In this document: positions 7,511-15,417 of the stretch, piece after piece
How the letters are laid out: each line of letters opens with the position of its first letter
How positions within the stretch are numbered: the first letter of the stretch is position 1
Source of the DNA: an uncultured Oscillospiraceae bacterium
GTDB lineage: Bacteria > Bacillota > Clostridia > Oscillospirales > Oscillospiraceae
Direction of reading: 5' to 3'
Assembly (NCBI GenBank): GCA_934572365.1
Contig: CAKTKX010000005.1
Span: 1 to 21,150, forward strand
DNA: 21,150 bases
The notes under the pieces: model-generated
The model's input: only the letters and a program-made list of their open reading frames with translations
The model's database searches: none
Told to the model about the DNA's origin: nothing
Translations under genes and position numbers: made by a program

Positions 7511-8863
7511 ATGAATTTCTCCAACGCTTGCAGGCTTAAAAAAGGGTTGAGCCTGATTCTGATCGTACTTATGGTAGTCGGTATGTTCTCCGGCTGTAAG
7601 AAAAACAACTCCGAGACCCAGCCGAACACGACTCCCTCCCTCAATCTGAATATGTCGGACACCTCCGCTCCCACCCAGGAGACGGTTCCTCCCACCACCA
7701 CGGAGCCTATCGTGTATAACGAGAATATGGGCACCGTCACCAACCAGATCAGTGTCCGCGTCATCCCCAGCAAGGACGCCAACGTCACCGGCACCCTGGA
7801 CGCCGGTACCGTGGTGGAGATTCTCCGTCAGGAGACCATTGCCGAGATCACCTGGGGCATGATCAGCACCCCCGTCAGCGGCTGGATCTGCATGGATTAC
7901 GTGAAGATGTACTCTTCTCAGAACGGCTCCGTCAACAGTGAGACCGATCCCAATGCCTCTCAGCCTACCACCCCCGCGGAGACGACCAACAGCGGCACCA
8001 CCGGCGGCAACAACACCCAGAACATCAAGGGCGTCATCAGCGCCAGCAATCTGCACATCCGGGACGAGGCCAGCAAGGCCGGCAAAATCGTCGGCTCCTA
8101 TTCCAAGGGCGACGTAGTCACCATTCTGGAGACCAAGGACGGCTGGGGTCGCACTTCCAAGGGCTGGATCAAGATGGAGTACGTCAACACCACCGGCACA
8201 ACCACCGGCGGCAACACCACAACAACCACCACCGGCAACAATAATAACACCGCCGGCAACGGCAGCACCACCACCGTGGCCAAGGGCATCGTCAACACCC
8301 AGGAGCTGAACATCCGCAGCTCCGCCGGTACCGACGGCGACCGGGTCGGCAGCCTGAAATACGGCGATCGGGTGGAGATTCTGGAAAAGAGCGGCGATTG
8401 GGGTCGTATCTCCAAGGGCTGGATCTCCCTGAACTACGTCTATCAGGACGGCACCACCGGCGCCAAGTCCGCCAAGGGCATCGTCACCACCGACGGTCTG
8501 CGCATCCGCAGCGGCCCCGGCACCACCTATGAATCCGTCGGCTCCTACAACAGCGGCGACCGGGTCAAGGTTCTGGAGCAGTTCACCTACGGCGACACCA
8601 CCTGGGGCTGCACCGATAAGGGCTGGATCTCCATGGGCTACGTCTATCAGGACGGCACCGATGTGGGCAAGACCGTGGAAGGCATCGTCACCACCGACGA
8701 GCTGAACGTCCGCAGCGGCCCCGGCACAGGCTACGATTCCGTGGGCAAGCTGTACACGGACGAGGTCATCAAGATCTTCTACCAGGTCACTGTAGGCGAA
8801 ACCACCTGGGGCTGCACCAACCAGGGCTGGGTCTCTCTGAAGTACGTCAGCCTGGAAGGCTAA
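7511..8863 (+). CDS. lipoprotein with five bacterial SH3 (SH3b) domains
   Basis: This is a predicted surface-anchored lipoprotein of 450 residues. The N-terminal signal peptide ends in the lipobox FSGC (Cys29). Five SH3b repeats follow at about 73-133, 173-226, 258-311, 322-379 and 389-447. Repeats 3-5 share the pattern GIVTT-LxxRSGPGT-GW(I/V)SLxYV. Thr/Asn/Gly/Pro-rich linkers separate the first three, including a Thr/Gly/Asn run at 227-256. SH3b domains usually bind peptidoglycan peptides or target cell-wall enzymes. Here no catalytic domain is present, so it may be a wall-binding adaptor or sensor. GTGAGG precedes the ATG by seven bases. The gene stands alone between its own promoter and terminator, on the opposite strand to cysS. 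The first repeat is the most divergent. The family call is secure; the role is inferred. Confidence 0.9.
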   Translation: MNFSNACRLKKGLSLILIVLMVVGMFSGCKKNNSETQPNTTPSLNLNMSDTSAPTQETVPPTTTEPIVYNENMGTVTNQISVRVIPSKDANVTGTLDAGTVVEILRQETIAEITWGMISTPVSGWICMDYVKMYSSQNGSVNSETDPNASQPTTPAETTNSGTTGGNNTQNIKGVISASNLHIRDEASKAGKIVGSYSKGDVVTILETKDGWGRTSKGWIKMEYVNTTGTTTGGNTTTTTTGNNNNTAGNGSTTTVAKGIVNTQELNIRSSAGTDGDRVGSLKYGDRVEILEKSGDWGRISKGWISLNYVYQDGTTGAKSAKGIVTTDGLRIRSGPGTTYESVGSYNSGDRVKVLEQFTYGDTTWGCTDKGWISMGYVYQDGTDVGKTVEGIVTTDELNVRSGPGTGYDSVGKLYTDEVIKIFYQVTVGETTWGCTNQGWVSLKYVSLEG

Positions 8864-8873
8864 AAATTGATAT

Positions 8874-8911
8874 AATACCGGGACTTTCAGCAGAAAGTCC
8901 CGGTATTTTTT
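8874..8911 (+). terminator. terminator of the SH3 lipoprotein gene
   Basis: A 15-bp perfect stem containing CCGGGACTTTC and GAAAGTCCCGG (arms 8874-8888 and 8893-8907) with an AGCA loop, overlapping and followed by TATTTTTT. Confidence 0.92.
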
Positions 8912-8995
8912 CCGCAGAATATCCCACATGACCGGTATTTGCTTGGTGCGTACGTTCAACTTGCTCAATTTTTCCGGATTGTAACTATTTTTTTA

Positions 8996-9024
8996 TTGCA
9001 AAATCACGGAACATGTGCTACAAT
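8996..9024 (+). promoter_or_regulatory. promoter of the ABC importer operon
   Basis: TTGCAA (8996-9001), a 17-base spacer and TACAAT (9019-9024), with TGTGC in front of the -10. It lies about 70 bases upstream of the binding-protein gene and is the only good promoter in this gap. Confidence 0.72.
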
Positions 9025-9096
9025 TCGTCCTGTGAGGAGGGCGTCCGCGAGAAATACGCTGACCCCGCTGAAATACATTTAACTGGAGGAACAATG

Positions 9097-10176
9097 ATGA
9101 AAAAGATCTTCGCACTGCTTTTGGTTCTGAGCATGGTCTTCGCCCTGTGCGCCTGCGGTAAGGACACCGCTCCTGAGACCACCGCTGCCGCTCCCAAGAC
9201 CGAGACCGAAGCCGCCCCGGCAACCGAGGCCGCTCCCGCCGAGAAGGCCCCCGAGGACTACACCGGCAAGCTGGTCGTCTACTCTCCCCATGATGCCGAT
9301 CCTCTGAACGCGGGCGTTGCCCAGTTCGAGGCCAAGTACCCCAACATCGATGTGGAAGTCATCGCTGCCGGTACCGGCGAGCTGTGCCAGCGTATCGTCG
9401 CTGAGGCCGCCAATCCCCAGGGCGACGTGCTGTGGGGCGGCGGAGCCGACACCCTGGCCGCTTACAACGACTACTTCCAGCCCTATGTCTGCGCCAACGA
9501 CGAGTTCATCGGCGACGCCTACAAGGATCCCGACGGCTACTGGATCGGCGAGTCCCCCCTGCCCATGGTCTTCATCTACAACAAGACCATGCTGGACGAG
9601 GCCGACGTCCCCACCACCTGGGAAGGCCTGTGCAACGAGAACCTGAAGGGCAAGATCGCTTACTGCTCTCCCTCCAAGTCCGGCTCCGCCTACACCCAGC
9701 TTTGCACCATGCTGTTCAGCCAGCCCACCATCGAGGAAGGCTGGGATCTGGTTGGTAAGTTCATCGCCAATCTGGACGGCAAGCTGCAGGATTCCTCCGG
9801 CAACTGCCACAAGCTGGTTGCTTCCGGTGAGTACGCTCTGGGCGTGACCATCGAGAAGTCCGCCGTTCTGTACGCCGACAATCCCGACATCGGCTTTGTC
9901 TACCCCGAGAAGAACTCCGCCGTTCCCGACGGTGTTGCCCTGATTAAGGACTGCCCCAACGAAGAGAACGCCAAGCTGTTCATCGACTTCGTCACCAGCG
10001 CCGAGTGCCAGACCGCTCAGAACGCCGACTGGGCCCGCCGCCCCGTCCGTTCCGACATCGCCCCCAAGGGTCTGTGCTCCCTGGACGACTGCCACGTGGG
10101 CAACTACGACTTCAGCTACGCTGCCTCCAACCGTGACGCCATCAAGGAGCAGTTCAACGACCTGGTCGCAGGTTAA
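9097..10176 (+). CDS. ABC transporter substrate-binding lipoprotein, FbpA/AfuA-like
   Basis: This extracellular lipoprotein delivers the solute to the permease encoded downstream. The 359-residue protein starts MKKIFALL and has a lipobox at LCAC (Cys20). An Ala/Thr/Glu/Pro-rich tether (residues 21-53) follows, then a periplasmic-binding fold beginning KLVVYSPHDADPLN. The repeat of features such as GDVLWGGGAD, PMVFIYNKTM and NAKLFIDFVTS fits the family 1 binding proteins of Fe(III), 2-aminoethylphosphonate and hexose-phosphate importers. I see no adjacent Tyr-Tyr pair, the usual iron ligand of FbpA, so automatic iron annotation may be wrong. GGAGG lies seven bases before this ATG; an ATG one codon earlier (9094) is the alternative. 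Start codons before that lie upstream of or inside the promoter and are unlikely. Substrate is unresolved. Confidence 0.9.
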   Translation: MKKIFALLLVLSMVFALCACGKDTAPETTAAAPKTETEAAPATEAAPAEKAPEDYTGKLVVYSPHDADPLNAGVAQFEAKYPNIDVEVIAAGTGELCQRIVAEAANPQGDVLWGGGADTLAAYNDYFQPYVCANDEFIGDAYKDPDGYWIGESPLPMVFIYNKTMLDEADVPTTWEGLCNENLKGKIAYCSPSKSGSAYTQLCTMLFSQPTIEEGWDLVGKFIANLDGKLQDSSGNCHKLVASGEYALGVTIEKSAVLYADNPDIGFVYPEKNSAVPDGVALIKDCPNEENAKLFIDFVTSAECQTAQNADWARRPVRSDIAPKGLCSLDDCHVGNYDFSYAASNRDAIKEQFNDLVAG

Positions 10177-10198
10177 TTTTCCCTTATCCTTTACTGCG

Positions 10199-10222
10199 GG
10201 AGGCACCCTCCAGGGTGCCTCC
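10199..10222 (+). other. intercistronic hairpin between binding protein and ATPase genes
   Basis: An 11-bp perfect stem (GGAGGCACCCT with AGGGTGCCTCC) 23 bases after the binding-protein stop codon. It lacks a T-tract. A second, smaller stem (TGCCGG with CCGGCA) lies near 10255-10271. Such hairpins commonly stabilise the upstream mRNA or partly attenuate transcription, so that the binding protein is made in excess of the membrane parts. Confidence 0.65.
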
Positions 10223-10317
10223 TTGCGGTGTATCGCCTGCGGCTGAAAACTGTGCCGGATGCCCCGGCATGGTTTTGAACCGCGCGCAACATATCTACAC
10301 ATACGGGAGGACACCAC

Positions 10318-11391
10318 ATGAGCAATCGAGTCATTATTCAGAACGCCGTAAAGCGCTACGGCGATTTCACCGCGCTGAACGGCGTTTCGCTGGACATTCA
10401 GGAGGGCGAATTCTTTACCCTTCTCGGCCCCTCCGGCTGCGGCAAAACCACGCTTCTGCGGATGATCGCCGGCTTTAACTCCATCGAAGGCGGCGACTTC
10501 TACTTTGGCGAAAAACGGATCAACGACGTTCCCGCCCACAAGCGCGACATCGGCATGGTTTTTCAGAACTACGCCATCTTCCCCCACCTGACCGTCCGGG
10601 AAAACGTAGCCTACGGCCTCAAGGCGCGGAAAATGCCCGCCAAGGAAATCAAGCCTAAGGTAGACGAGGCGCTGGAGCTGGTGCAGATCTCCCATCTGGC
10701 AGACCGGAAGCCCAACGAGCTGTCCGGCGGTCAGCAGCAGCGTGTGGCTCTGGCAAGAGCCTTCGTCATCGAACCCAGCGTCCTGCTGATGGACGAACCC
10801 CTGAGTAACCTGGACGCCAAGCTGAGAGTGCAGATGCGTTCCGTCATCAAGAAGCTGCAGCGGCGCCTCGGCATCACCACCATCTATGTCACTCACGATC
10901 AGGAGGAAGCCCTGGCCATTTCCGACCGGATCGCCGTCATGAAGGACGGCCACATCATGCAGATCGGCACCCCCCGGGAAATCTACGCCAAGCCCCAGAA
11001 TCCCTTCGTCGCGGGCTTCATCGGCGTGAGCAACTTCCTGGACTGCCAGGTGAACGCTTCCGAGGCGGGCAACGCCACCGTGAGCATCAAGGGTGAGCTG
11101 GACATCACCGTCCCCGTCTCCCGCGCCTATGTGGGAACCGGCAAGATTTCCGCCCGTCCCGAGCAGCTTTTCTTCTCCGAAAGCGGTATGCCCGGCACCA
11201 TCCTGTTCTCCACCTTCCTGGGCGATTTCATCGAGTACGAGGTGCAGCTGGACGGCGGTCAAAACCTGATCGTCAACGAGTACACCAAGGACACCACCGA
11301 AATCCACAGCGACGGCGAGAAGGTTCACCTGAGCTTTGACCCCATGCGCATCAGTCTGTACGACAAGAGCGAGGAGGTGCTGAGCCTGTGA
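10318..11391 (+). CDS. ABC importer ATP-binding protein, FbpC/PotA-like
   Basis: This cytoplasmic ATPase powers the importer. The 357 residues hold Walker A GPSGCGKTT (37-45), Q-loop Gln83, signature LSGGQQQRVALARA (135-148), Walker B VLLMDEP (155-161) and the switch His193 in VTHD. A C-terminal TOBE-type regulatory domain (about 285-350) is typical of the Fe(III)/2-aminoethylphosphonate/polyamine ATPases. GGGAGG lies seven bases before the ATG. Its stop overlaps the GTG start of the permease (GTGA), pointing to coupled translation. All catalytic residues are present. The family is certain, but the substrate class cannot be read from this subunit. Confidence 0.95.
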   Translation: MSNRVIIQNAVKRYGDFTALNGVSLDIQEGEFFTLLGPSGCGKTTLLRMIAGFNSIEGGDFYFGEKRINDVPAHKRDIGMVFQNYAIFPHLTVRENVAYGLKARKMPAKEIKPKVDEALELVQISHLADRKPNELSGGQQQRVALARAFVIEPSVLLMDEPLSNLDAKLRVQMRSVIKKLQRRLGITTIYVTHDQEEALAISDRIAVMKDGHIMQIGTPREIYAKPQNPFVAGFIGVSNFLDCQVNASEAGNATVSIKGELDITVPVSRAYVGTGKISARPEQLFFSESGMPGTILFSTFLGDFIEYEVQLDGGQNLIVNEYTKDTTEIHSDGEKVHLSFDPMRISLYDKSEEVLSL

Positions 11392-13049
11392 ACAAACGGC
11401 TGAATTCCCACTGGAAACCGGATTTCTGGTTCTTCACAAAGCTGTTCGTGATCCTGGCAATGTGCCTGTTCATTGTCTACCCCTTCTATACCATCATCAC
11501 GAAGAGCGTGTTTTCCAGCAAGGTAGAGGGCGTGACGCTGTACAACTTCAAGCGTTTCTTCACAAAGCCCTACTACTATCAGACCCTGCTGCGCTCCATG
11601 GTCGTGTGCTTCTCTACGGTACTGACCACGACGCTGGTGGGCGTTCCCATCGCCTATCTGATCACCCGCTACAACATTCCGGGCAAGAAGATCCTGCACA
11701 TCTTCATCATCATGAGCCTGATGAGTCCTCCCTTCATCGGCGCTTATTCCTGGATCATTCTGCTGGGTCGTAACGGCCTGGTGGCGCGGGCGCTGGCGAA
11801 GATCGGCATGACCGCACCCACGATCTACGGCCGGGGCGGTATCATATTCGTATTTACCCTGCACCTGTTCCCCTACATCTATCTGTACACCTCCGGCGCC
11901 ATGAACAGCATTGACAGCTCCTTGGAGGAAGCCTCCGAGAATCTGGGCATGAATAAGCTTATGCGCATCTGGACGGTGACGCTGCCCGTCATCCTGCCCT
12001 CCATTCTGGCGGGCTGCATCATGGTGTTCATGACGTGTCTGGCCGACTTCGGCACCCCCATGCTTCTGGGCGAGGGCTACACCGTTCTGCCGGTTCTCGT
12101 GTATAACGAGTACATGTCCGAAAGCGCCACCGACCCCTACATGGCCTCGGCGCTGTCCGTTATCATCGTGTTCTGTTCCCTGGTCATGCTGAGCTTCCAG
12201 AAACTGGTGGTGGACAAGCGGAATTATACCATGAGTTCTCTCCGGCCGCCCCAGGAGACCGAGCTTCACGGGTTCAAGCGGTTCCTCGCTTCCCTGCCCA
12301 TCTACATCGTGGTGGGTCTGGCATTCCTGCCCCAGATCGTTGTGGTGTGCCAATCCTTCATTGAGCGCAGCTTTTCCGGCGTCATCAAGGGCGTCAACCT
12401 GAACAACTACCGCACCATCATGTCCCGCCTTGGCCGGAACATCCGCAACACCTATGTGTTCTCCATCGCGGCCATTGTGTTCATCATCTTCATCGGCATT
12501 CTGGTGTCCTACGTTCTCGTCCGGAAGAAGGGCAAGATCGCCAGCCTGATCGATACGCTGATCATGTTCCCCTATGTTATCCCCGGCTCCGTTCTGGGCA
12601 TCGGCCTGATCGTGGCGTTCAACCGCAAGCCTGTCGTCCTCGTCGGCACCGCCGCCATTATGATCATCTCCTACGTCATCCGCAAGCTCCCCTATACCGT
12701 CCGGTCGGGCAGCGCGTTCCTGTATCAGATGGATCCGTTCATTGAGGAAGCGTCCATCAACCTGGGCGTGTCGCCTATGAAGACCTTCTTCACGGTCACG
12801 GCGCGGATGATGCTGCCCGGCATTATGTCCGGCGCGGTTCTCAGCTGGATCACCTGCATCAACGAGCTGAGCAGCTCCATCATGCTCTATTCCGGCAAGA
12901 CGTCCACCATCGCCGTTGCCATTTATCAGGAGGTCGTCCGCATGAGCGACGGCACCGCCGCAGCCCTGGCCACCATTCTGACCCTGACGACCATCGTTTC
13001 CCTGGTCATCGTGTTCCGGGCTACCAAGGGTAAGGTGAAAATCGTCTGA
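11388..13049 (+). CDS. fused two-domain ABC importer permease, FbpB-like
   Basis: This 553-residue integral membrane protein forms the whole transport channel by itself, because two permease modules are fused. Each half has about six transmembrane helices and its own EAA loop for docking the ATPase: EEASENLGMNKLMRIWTVTL in the first half and EEASINLGVSPMKTFF in the second. Fused permeases of this type are characteristic of the FbpABC/AfuABC group. Translation starts at GTG 11388, overlapping the ATPase stop, with GAGGAGG about 10 bases upstream. The downstream HAD gene overlaps by one base (TGATG). The N-terminus is cytosolic and basic (MNKRLNSHWK). No defects are seen. Confidence 0.95.
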   Translation: MNKRLNSHWKPDFWFFTKLFVILAMCLFIVYPFYTIITKSVFSSKVEGVTLYNFKRFFTKPYYYQTLLRSMVVCFSTVLTTTLVGVPIAYLITRYNIPGKKILHIFIIMSLMSPPFIGAYSWIILLGRNGLVARALAKIGMTAPTIYGRGGIIFVFTLHLFPYIYLYTSGAMNSIDSSLEEASENLGMNKLMRIWTVTLPVILPSILAGCIMVFMTCLADFGTPMLLGEGYTVLPVLVYNEYMSESATDPYMASALSVIIVFCSLVMLSFQKLVVDKRNYTMSSLRPPQETELHGFKRFLASLPIYIVVGLAFLPQIVVVCQSFIERSFSGVIKGVNLNNYRTIMSRLGRNIRNTYVFSIAAIVFIIFIGILVSYVLVRKKGKIASLIDTLIMFPYVIPGSVLGIGLIVAFNRKPVVLVGTAAIMIISYVIRKLPYTVRSGSAFLYQMDPFIEEASINLGVSPMKTFFTVTARMMLPGIMSGAVLSWITCINELSSSIMLYSGKTSTIAVAIYQEVVRMSDGTAAALATILTLTTIVSLVIVFRATKGKVKIV

Positions 13050-13660
13050 TGATCAAAAACATCATTTTCGACATGGGCAACGTTCTGCTCCGCTTTGACA
13101 AGGACTACTTCCTCGACGCCGTGGGCGTTCAGGGCGCGGACAGAAAGCTGCTGATGAACAACGTCTATCTCTCGCTGGAGTGGGCGCGGATGGATCGCGG
13201 CTCCATGACCGAGGCCGAGGCGGCCGAAAGCATGTGCCGCCGTCTTCCCCAGCGGCTTCACGAAGCAGCGCATCTGCTGGTCGACCGGTGGGATCGTCCC
13301 ATCCTCCCCGTCGCCGGCATGGAGCATCTGGTAAGTGACCTAAAAAATGCTGGATACGGCGTGTATCTGCTGTCCAACGCCAGCTACCGTCAGCACGAAT
13401 ATTGGCCGCGGGTTCCCGGAAGTCAGTATTTTGACGGGACGCTCATTTCCGCCGATGTCAAGCTGATCAAGCCGGAAGCGGAGATTTACAATCTGCTGTA
13501 TGAAACGTTCCATCTTGTTCCTCAGGAATGTCTGTTTATCGACGATTCCGCCCAGAACATCGAAGGCGCGGAGCGCACCGGTATGCCGGGCATCGTCTTC
13601 CACGGCGACGCGGACGAGCTTCGCCGGGAAATGCAGGCTTTCGGCGTTCAGATTCCGTAA
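13049..13660 (+). CDS. HAD-superfamily phosphatase, YihX-like
   Basis: This 203-residue cytoplasmic haloacid-dehalogenase-type hydrolase probably removes phosphate from a small metabolite. Motif I is FDMGNVLL with nucleophile Asp8. The usual second Asp is Gly10, as in the YihX (glucose-1-phosphatase) group, whose motif reads FDLGNV. Motif II is LLSNAS (Ser109), motif III is KLIKPEAEIY (Lys141) and motif IV is FIDDSAQN (Asp165-Asp166). A helical cap occupies about residues 18-85. Its start codon overlaps the permease stop by one base and it has no strong ribosome site, so it depends on translation of the importer. That links it functionally to the imported compound. A terminator follows. The name beyond HAD phosphatase is tentative. 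Confidence 0.9.
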   Translation: MIKNIIFDMGNVLLRFDKDYFLDAVGVQGADRKLLMNNVYLSLEWARMDRGSMTEAEAAESMCRRLPQRLHEAAHLLVDRWDRPILPVAGMEHLVSDLKNAGYGVYLLSNASYRQHEYWPRVPGSQYFDGTLISADVKLIKPEAEIYNLLYETFHLVPQECLFIDDSAQNIEGAERTGMPGIVFHGDADELRREMQAFGVQIP

Positions 13661-13669
13661 ATACGAAAG

Positions 13670-13700
13670 AACGGCTCCGGGATCTTCCCGGAGCCGTTTC
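13670..13700 (+). terminator. terminator after the importer operon
   Basis: A 12-bp perfect stem (ACGGCTCCGGGA at 13671-13682 with TCCCGGAGCCGT at 13686-13697), a three-base loop and a short TTT tail, 10 bases after the HAD stop codon. Confidence 0.8.
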
Positions 13701-13769
13701 CGTTCCAAGATACTATGAAGGGGTTGTACCGATACGCTCCACGAGCTGTTTTTGTACTATTTGGCATAT

Positions 13770-13806
13770 AAAATCCGCCCGATGCCAATGGCATCGGGCG
13801 GATTTT
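13770..13806. terminator. bidirectional terminator between convergent operons
   Basis: A perfect 17-bp inverted repeat, AAAATCCGCCCGATGCC and its complement, around a three-base loop. The stem's A and T ends give a T-run on both strands, so it can terminate the HAD-side transcript and the yajC-side transcript, which converge here. Confidence 0.85.
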
Positions 13807-13838
13807 CAACTTCTCAAAGACTTTGGAACGACCAGCAA

Positions 13839-14219
13839 TCAGTCCTTCTTCGCCTTGTCGGCTTTCTTTGCGGCCTTGGCCTTTGCCTTGGCTTCCTGTG
13901 CCTTCTTGGCCTCCGCCTTAGCGGCCTCCGTAGCGGTCTCGTTGGAGGAAATCGCCCACTTCTCCAGCTCGATACGTACCTGATCGGCGCTGGTCTCGAT
14001 GACGATGCGGCTTTCCTTCACATCCACAACGACGCCCACAATGCCGCCGATGGTGGTGATCTTATCGCCCTTCTTCACGGCGCCGCGCATCTGCTCGGCC
14101 TCTTTTTTCTTCTTGTTCTCGGGACGGATCAGCATGAAGTAGAAAATGGCAATCATCAGCACCAGCATGATGACGGTGCTGCCCATGCCGGCAGAGGTTG
14201 TTCCAGTCAAAACATTCAT
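13839..14219 (-). CDS. yajC: Sec translocase accessory protein YajC
   Basis: YajC is a small single-span inner-membrane protein associated with the SecDF-YajC complex in protein export. The 126 residues have one transmembrane helix (about 14-31) followed by the conserved MLIRPENKKKKE. The cytoplasmic core contains GDKITTIGGIVGVVV. The tail after about residue 95 is almost wholly Ala/Lys/Glu and looks like a disordered charged extension, longer than in the E. coli protein. AAGGAG lies eight bases before the ATG. It follows tgt, the order commonly seen in bacteria (tgt-yajC-secDF), but secDF is not present here: the next region holds a terminator. A good promoter in the 67-base gap suggests independent expression as well as readthrough from tgt. 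Confidence 0.95.
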   Translation of the reverse strand: MNVLTGTTSAGMGSTVIMLVLMIAIFYFMLIRPENKKKKEAEQMRGAVKKGDKITTIGGIVGVVVDVKESRIVIETSADQVRIELEKWAISSNETATEAAKAEAKKAQEAKAKAKAAKKADKAKKD

Positions 14220-14251
14220 TGGGAAAACTCCTTTTGTATTATTTCCAGCTT

Positions 14252-14279
14252 ATTATACCATTATTTGCGCAAATTGCAA
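14252..14279 (-). promoter_or_regulatory. promoter of yajC
   Basis: TTGCAA (14279-14274), a 16-base spacer and a perfect TATAAT (14257-14252) on the minus strand, between the tgt stop and yajC. Transcription would start around 14245. Confidence 0.72.
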
Positions 14280-14286
14280 GGGGGAT

Positions 14287-15417
14287 TTAGATTCTTCTTC
14301 CCAGTTTTTCCGAATACTCCCGGCGGAATTCTTCAAAACGTCCCTCGTCCAGCGCCTGACGGATTTTTTCCATCAGCTTGTTGTAAAAATACAGGTTGTG
14401 CATGACGGACAGGCGCATGGCCAGCATTTCCTCCGCCACGAACAGATGGCGGATATAGGCGCGGGAATAGCGGCGGCAGACCGGGCAGTCGCAATGGGGG
14501 TCGATGGGGCTGTCGTCGGTGATATACTTGGCGTTTTTCAGGTTGATGGCGCCTTCCCAGGTAAACAGCCGGGCATGGCGGGCATTCCGCGCCGGCATGA
14601 CGCAGTCAAAGAAATCCACGCCCCGGGCGACCGCCTCGATGATGTTGCTGGGAGTCCCCACACCCATGAGGTAACGGGTCTTGTTCACCGGCATGTGCTC
14701 CTCCACGGCCTCGATGATGTCGTACATCTCCTGGGTGGTCTCCCCCACCGCAAGGCCGCCGATGGCGTAGCCCGGGAGGTCAAGCTCGGCAATGCGCTTC
14801 ATGTGATCCACCCGGATGTCCGTATACGTGCCGCCCTGATTGATGCCCCAGAGCATCTGCTGGGGGTTCACCGTGTCCGGCAGGGCGTTCAGGCGGGCAT
14901 TTTCCGCCTTGCAGCGCACCAGCCAGCGGTAGGTTCTGTCCACGCTTTTCTGCACATAGTCCCGGGGCGAGGGGTTTTCGATGCACTCGTCGAAGGCCAT
15001 GCACATATCACTGCCCAGATTGGACTGAATCTGCATACTCTCCTCCGGCCCCATGAAAATCTTATGGCCGTCAATGTGGGAGGCGAAATACACGCCCTCC
15101 TCCTTGATTTTCCGCAGAGAGGACAGGCTGAACACCTGAAATCCGCCGGAATCCGTCAGAATGGGGCCGTCCCAGGTCATAAATTTGTGCAGTCCCCCCA
15201 TCTGGCGCACCACCGTGTCCGTGGGGCGCAGATGCAGATGGTAGGTGTTGGACAGCTCCACCTGGCACCCGATTTCCTTCAAATCCTTAGCGCTCAGCGC
15301 GCCTTTGATCGCGCCCTGGGTGCCGACGTTCATGAACACCGGCGTCTGGACGGTGCCATGGGCGCAGGTAAATTCTCCCCGGCGGGCTTTGCCCTCGGTT
15401 TTTTTCAGTTCAAACAT
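14287..15417 (-). CDS. tgt: tRNA-guanine(34) transglycosylase
   Basis: Tgt swaps guanine-34 in the anticodon of Asp, Asn, His and Tyr tRNAs for a 7-deazaguanine in queuosine synthesis or salvage. The 376-residue TIM-barrel protein has the base-binding Asp89 in TDSGGFQVFSL, WGINQGG (190-196), GGLAVGE (220-226) and nucleophile Asp271 in FDCVMPARNARH. Its zinc site is Cys309, Cys311, Cys314 and His340 (HCDCPVC and SVMHN). The ATG has AAGGAG eight bases upstream. The end of the upstream acetyltransferase gene overlaps the tgt start by 13 bases. No other queuosine genes (queA, queCDEF) are in the window, so whether the cell makes preQ1 or salvages bases is not visible here. The call is secure. Confidence 0.97.
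   Translation of the reverse strand: MFELKKTEGKARRGEFTCAHGTVQTPVFMNVGTQGAIKGALSAKDLKEIGCQVELSNTYHLHLRPTDTVVRQMGGLHKFMTWDGPILTDSGGFQVFSLSSLRKIKEEGVYFASHIDGHKIFMGPEESMQIQSNLGSDMCMAFDECIENPSPRDYVQKSVDRTYRWLVRCKAENARLNALPDTVNPQQMLWGINQGGTYTDIRVDHMKRIAELDLPGYAIGGLAVGETTQEMYDIIEAVEEHMPVNKTRYLMGVGTPSNIIEAVARGVDFFDCVMPARNARHARLFTWEGAINLKNAKYITDDSPIDPHCDCPVCRRYSRAYIRHLFVAEEMLAMRLSVMHNLYFYNKLMEKIRQALDEGRFEEFRREYSEKLGRRI

Noticed and set aside
7469..8968. 499-codon open frame on the minus strand opposite the SH3 lipoprotein
   Set aside because: The translation is repetitive (Gly/Ala/Asp/Val) because it mirrors the SH3b repeats. The promoter, ribosome site and terminator all serve the plus-strand gene.
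9079..11328. 749-codon open frame on the minus strand across the importer genes
   Set aside because: It is antisense to two clear ABC transporter genes, has Gly/Val/Asp-rich low-complexity translation and no ribosome site or family motif. It arises from high-GC codon use.
11325..12353. 342-codon minus-strand frame opposite the permease
   Set aside because: His/Asp/Gln-rich antisense shadow of a hydrophobic permease gene.
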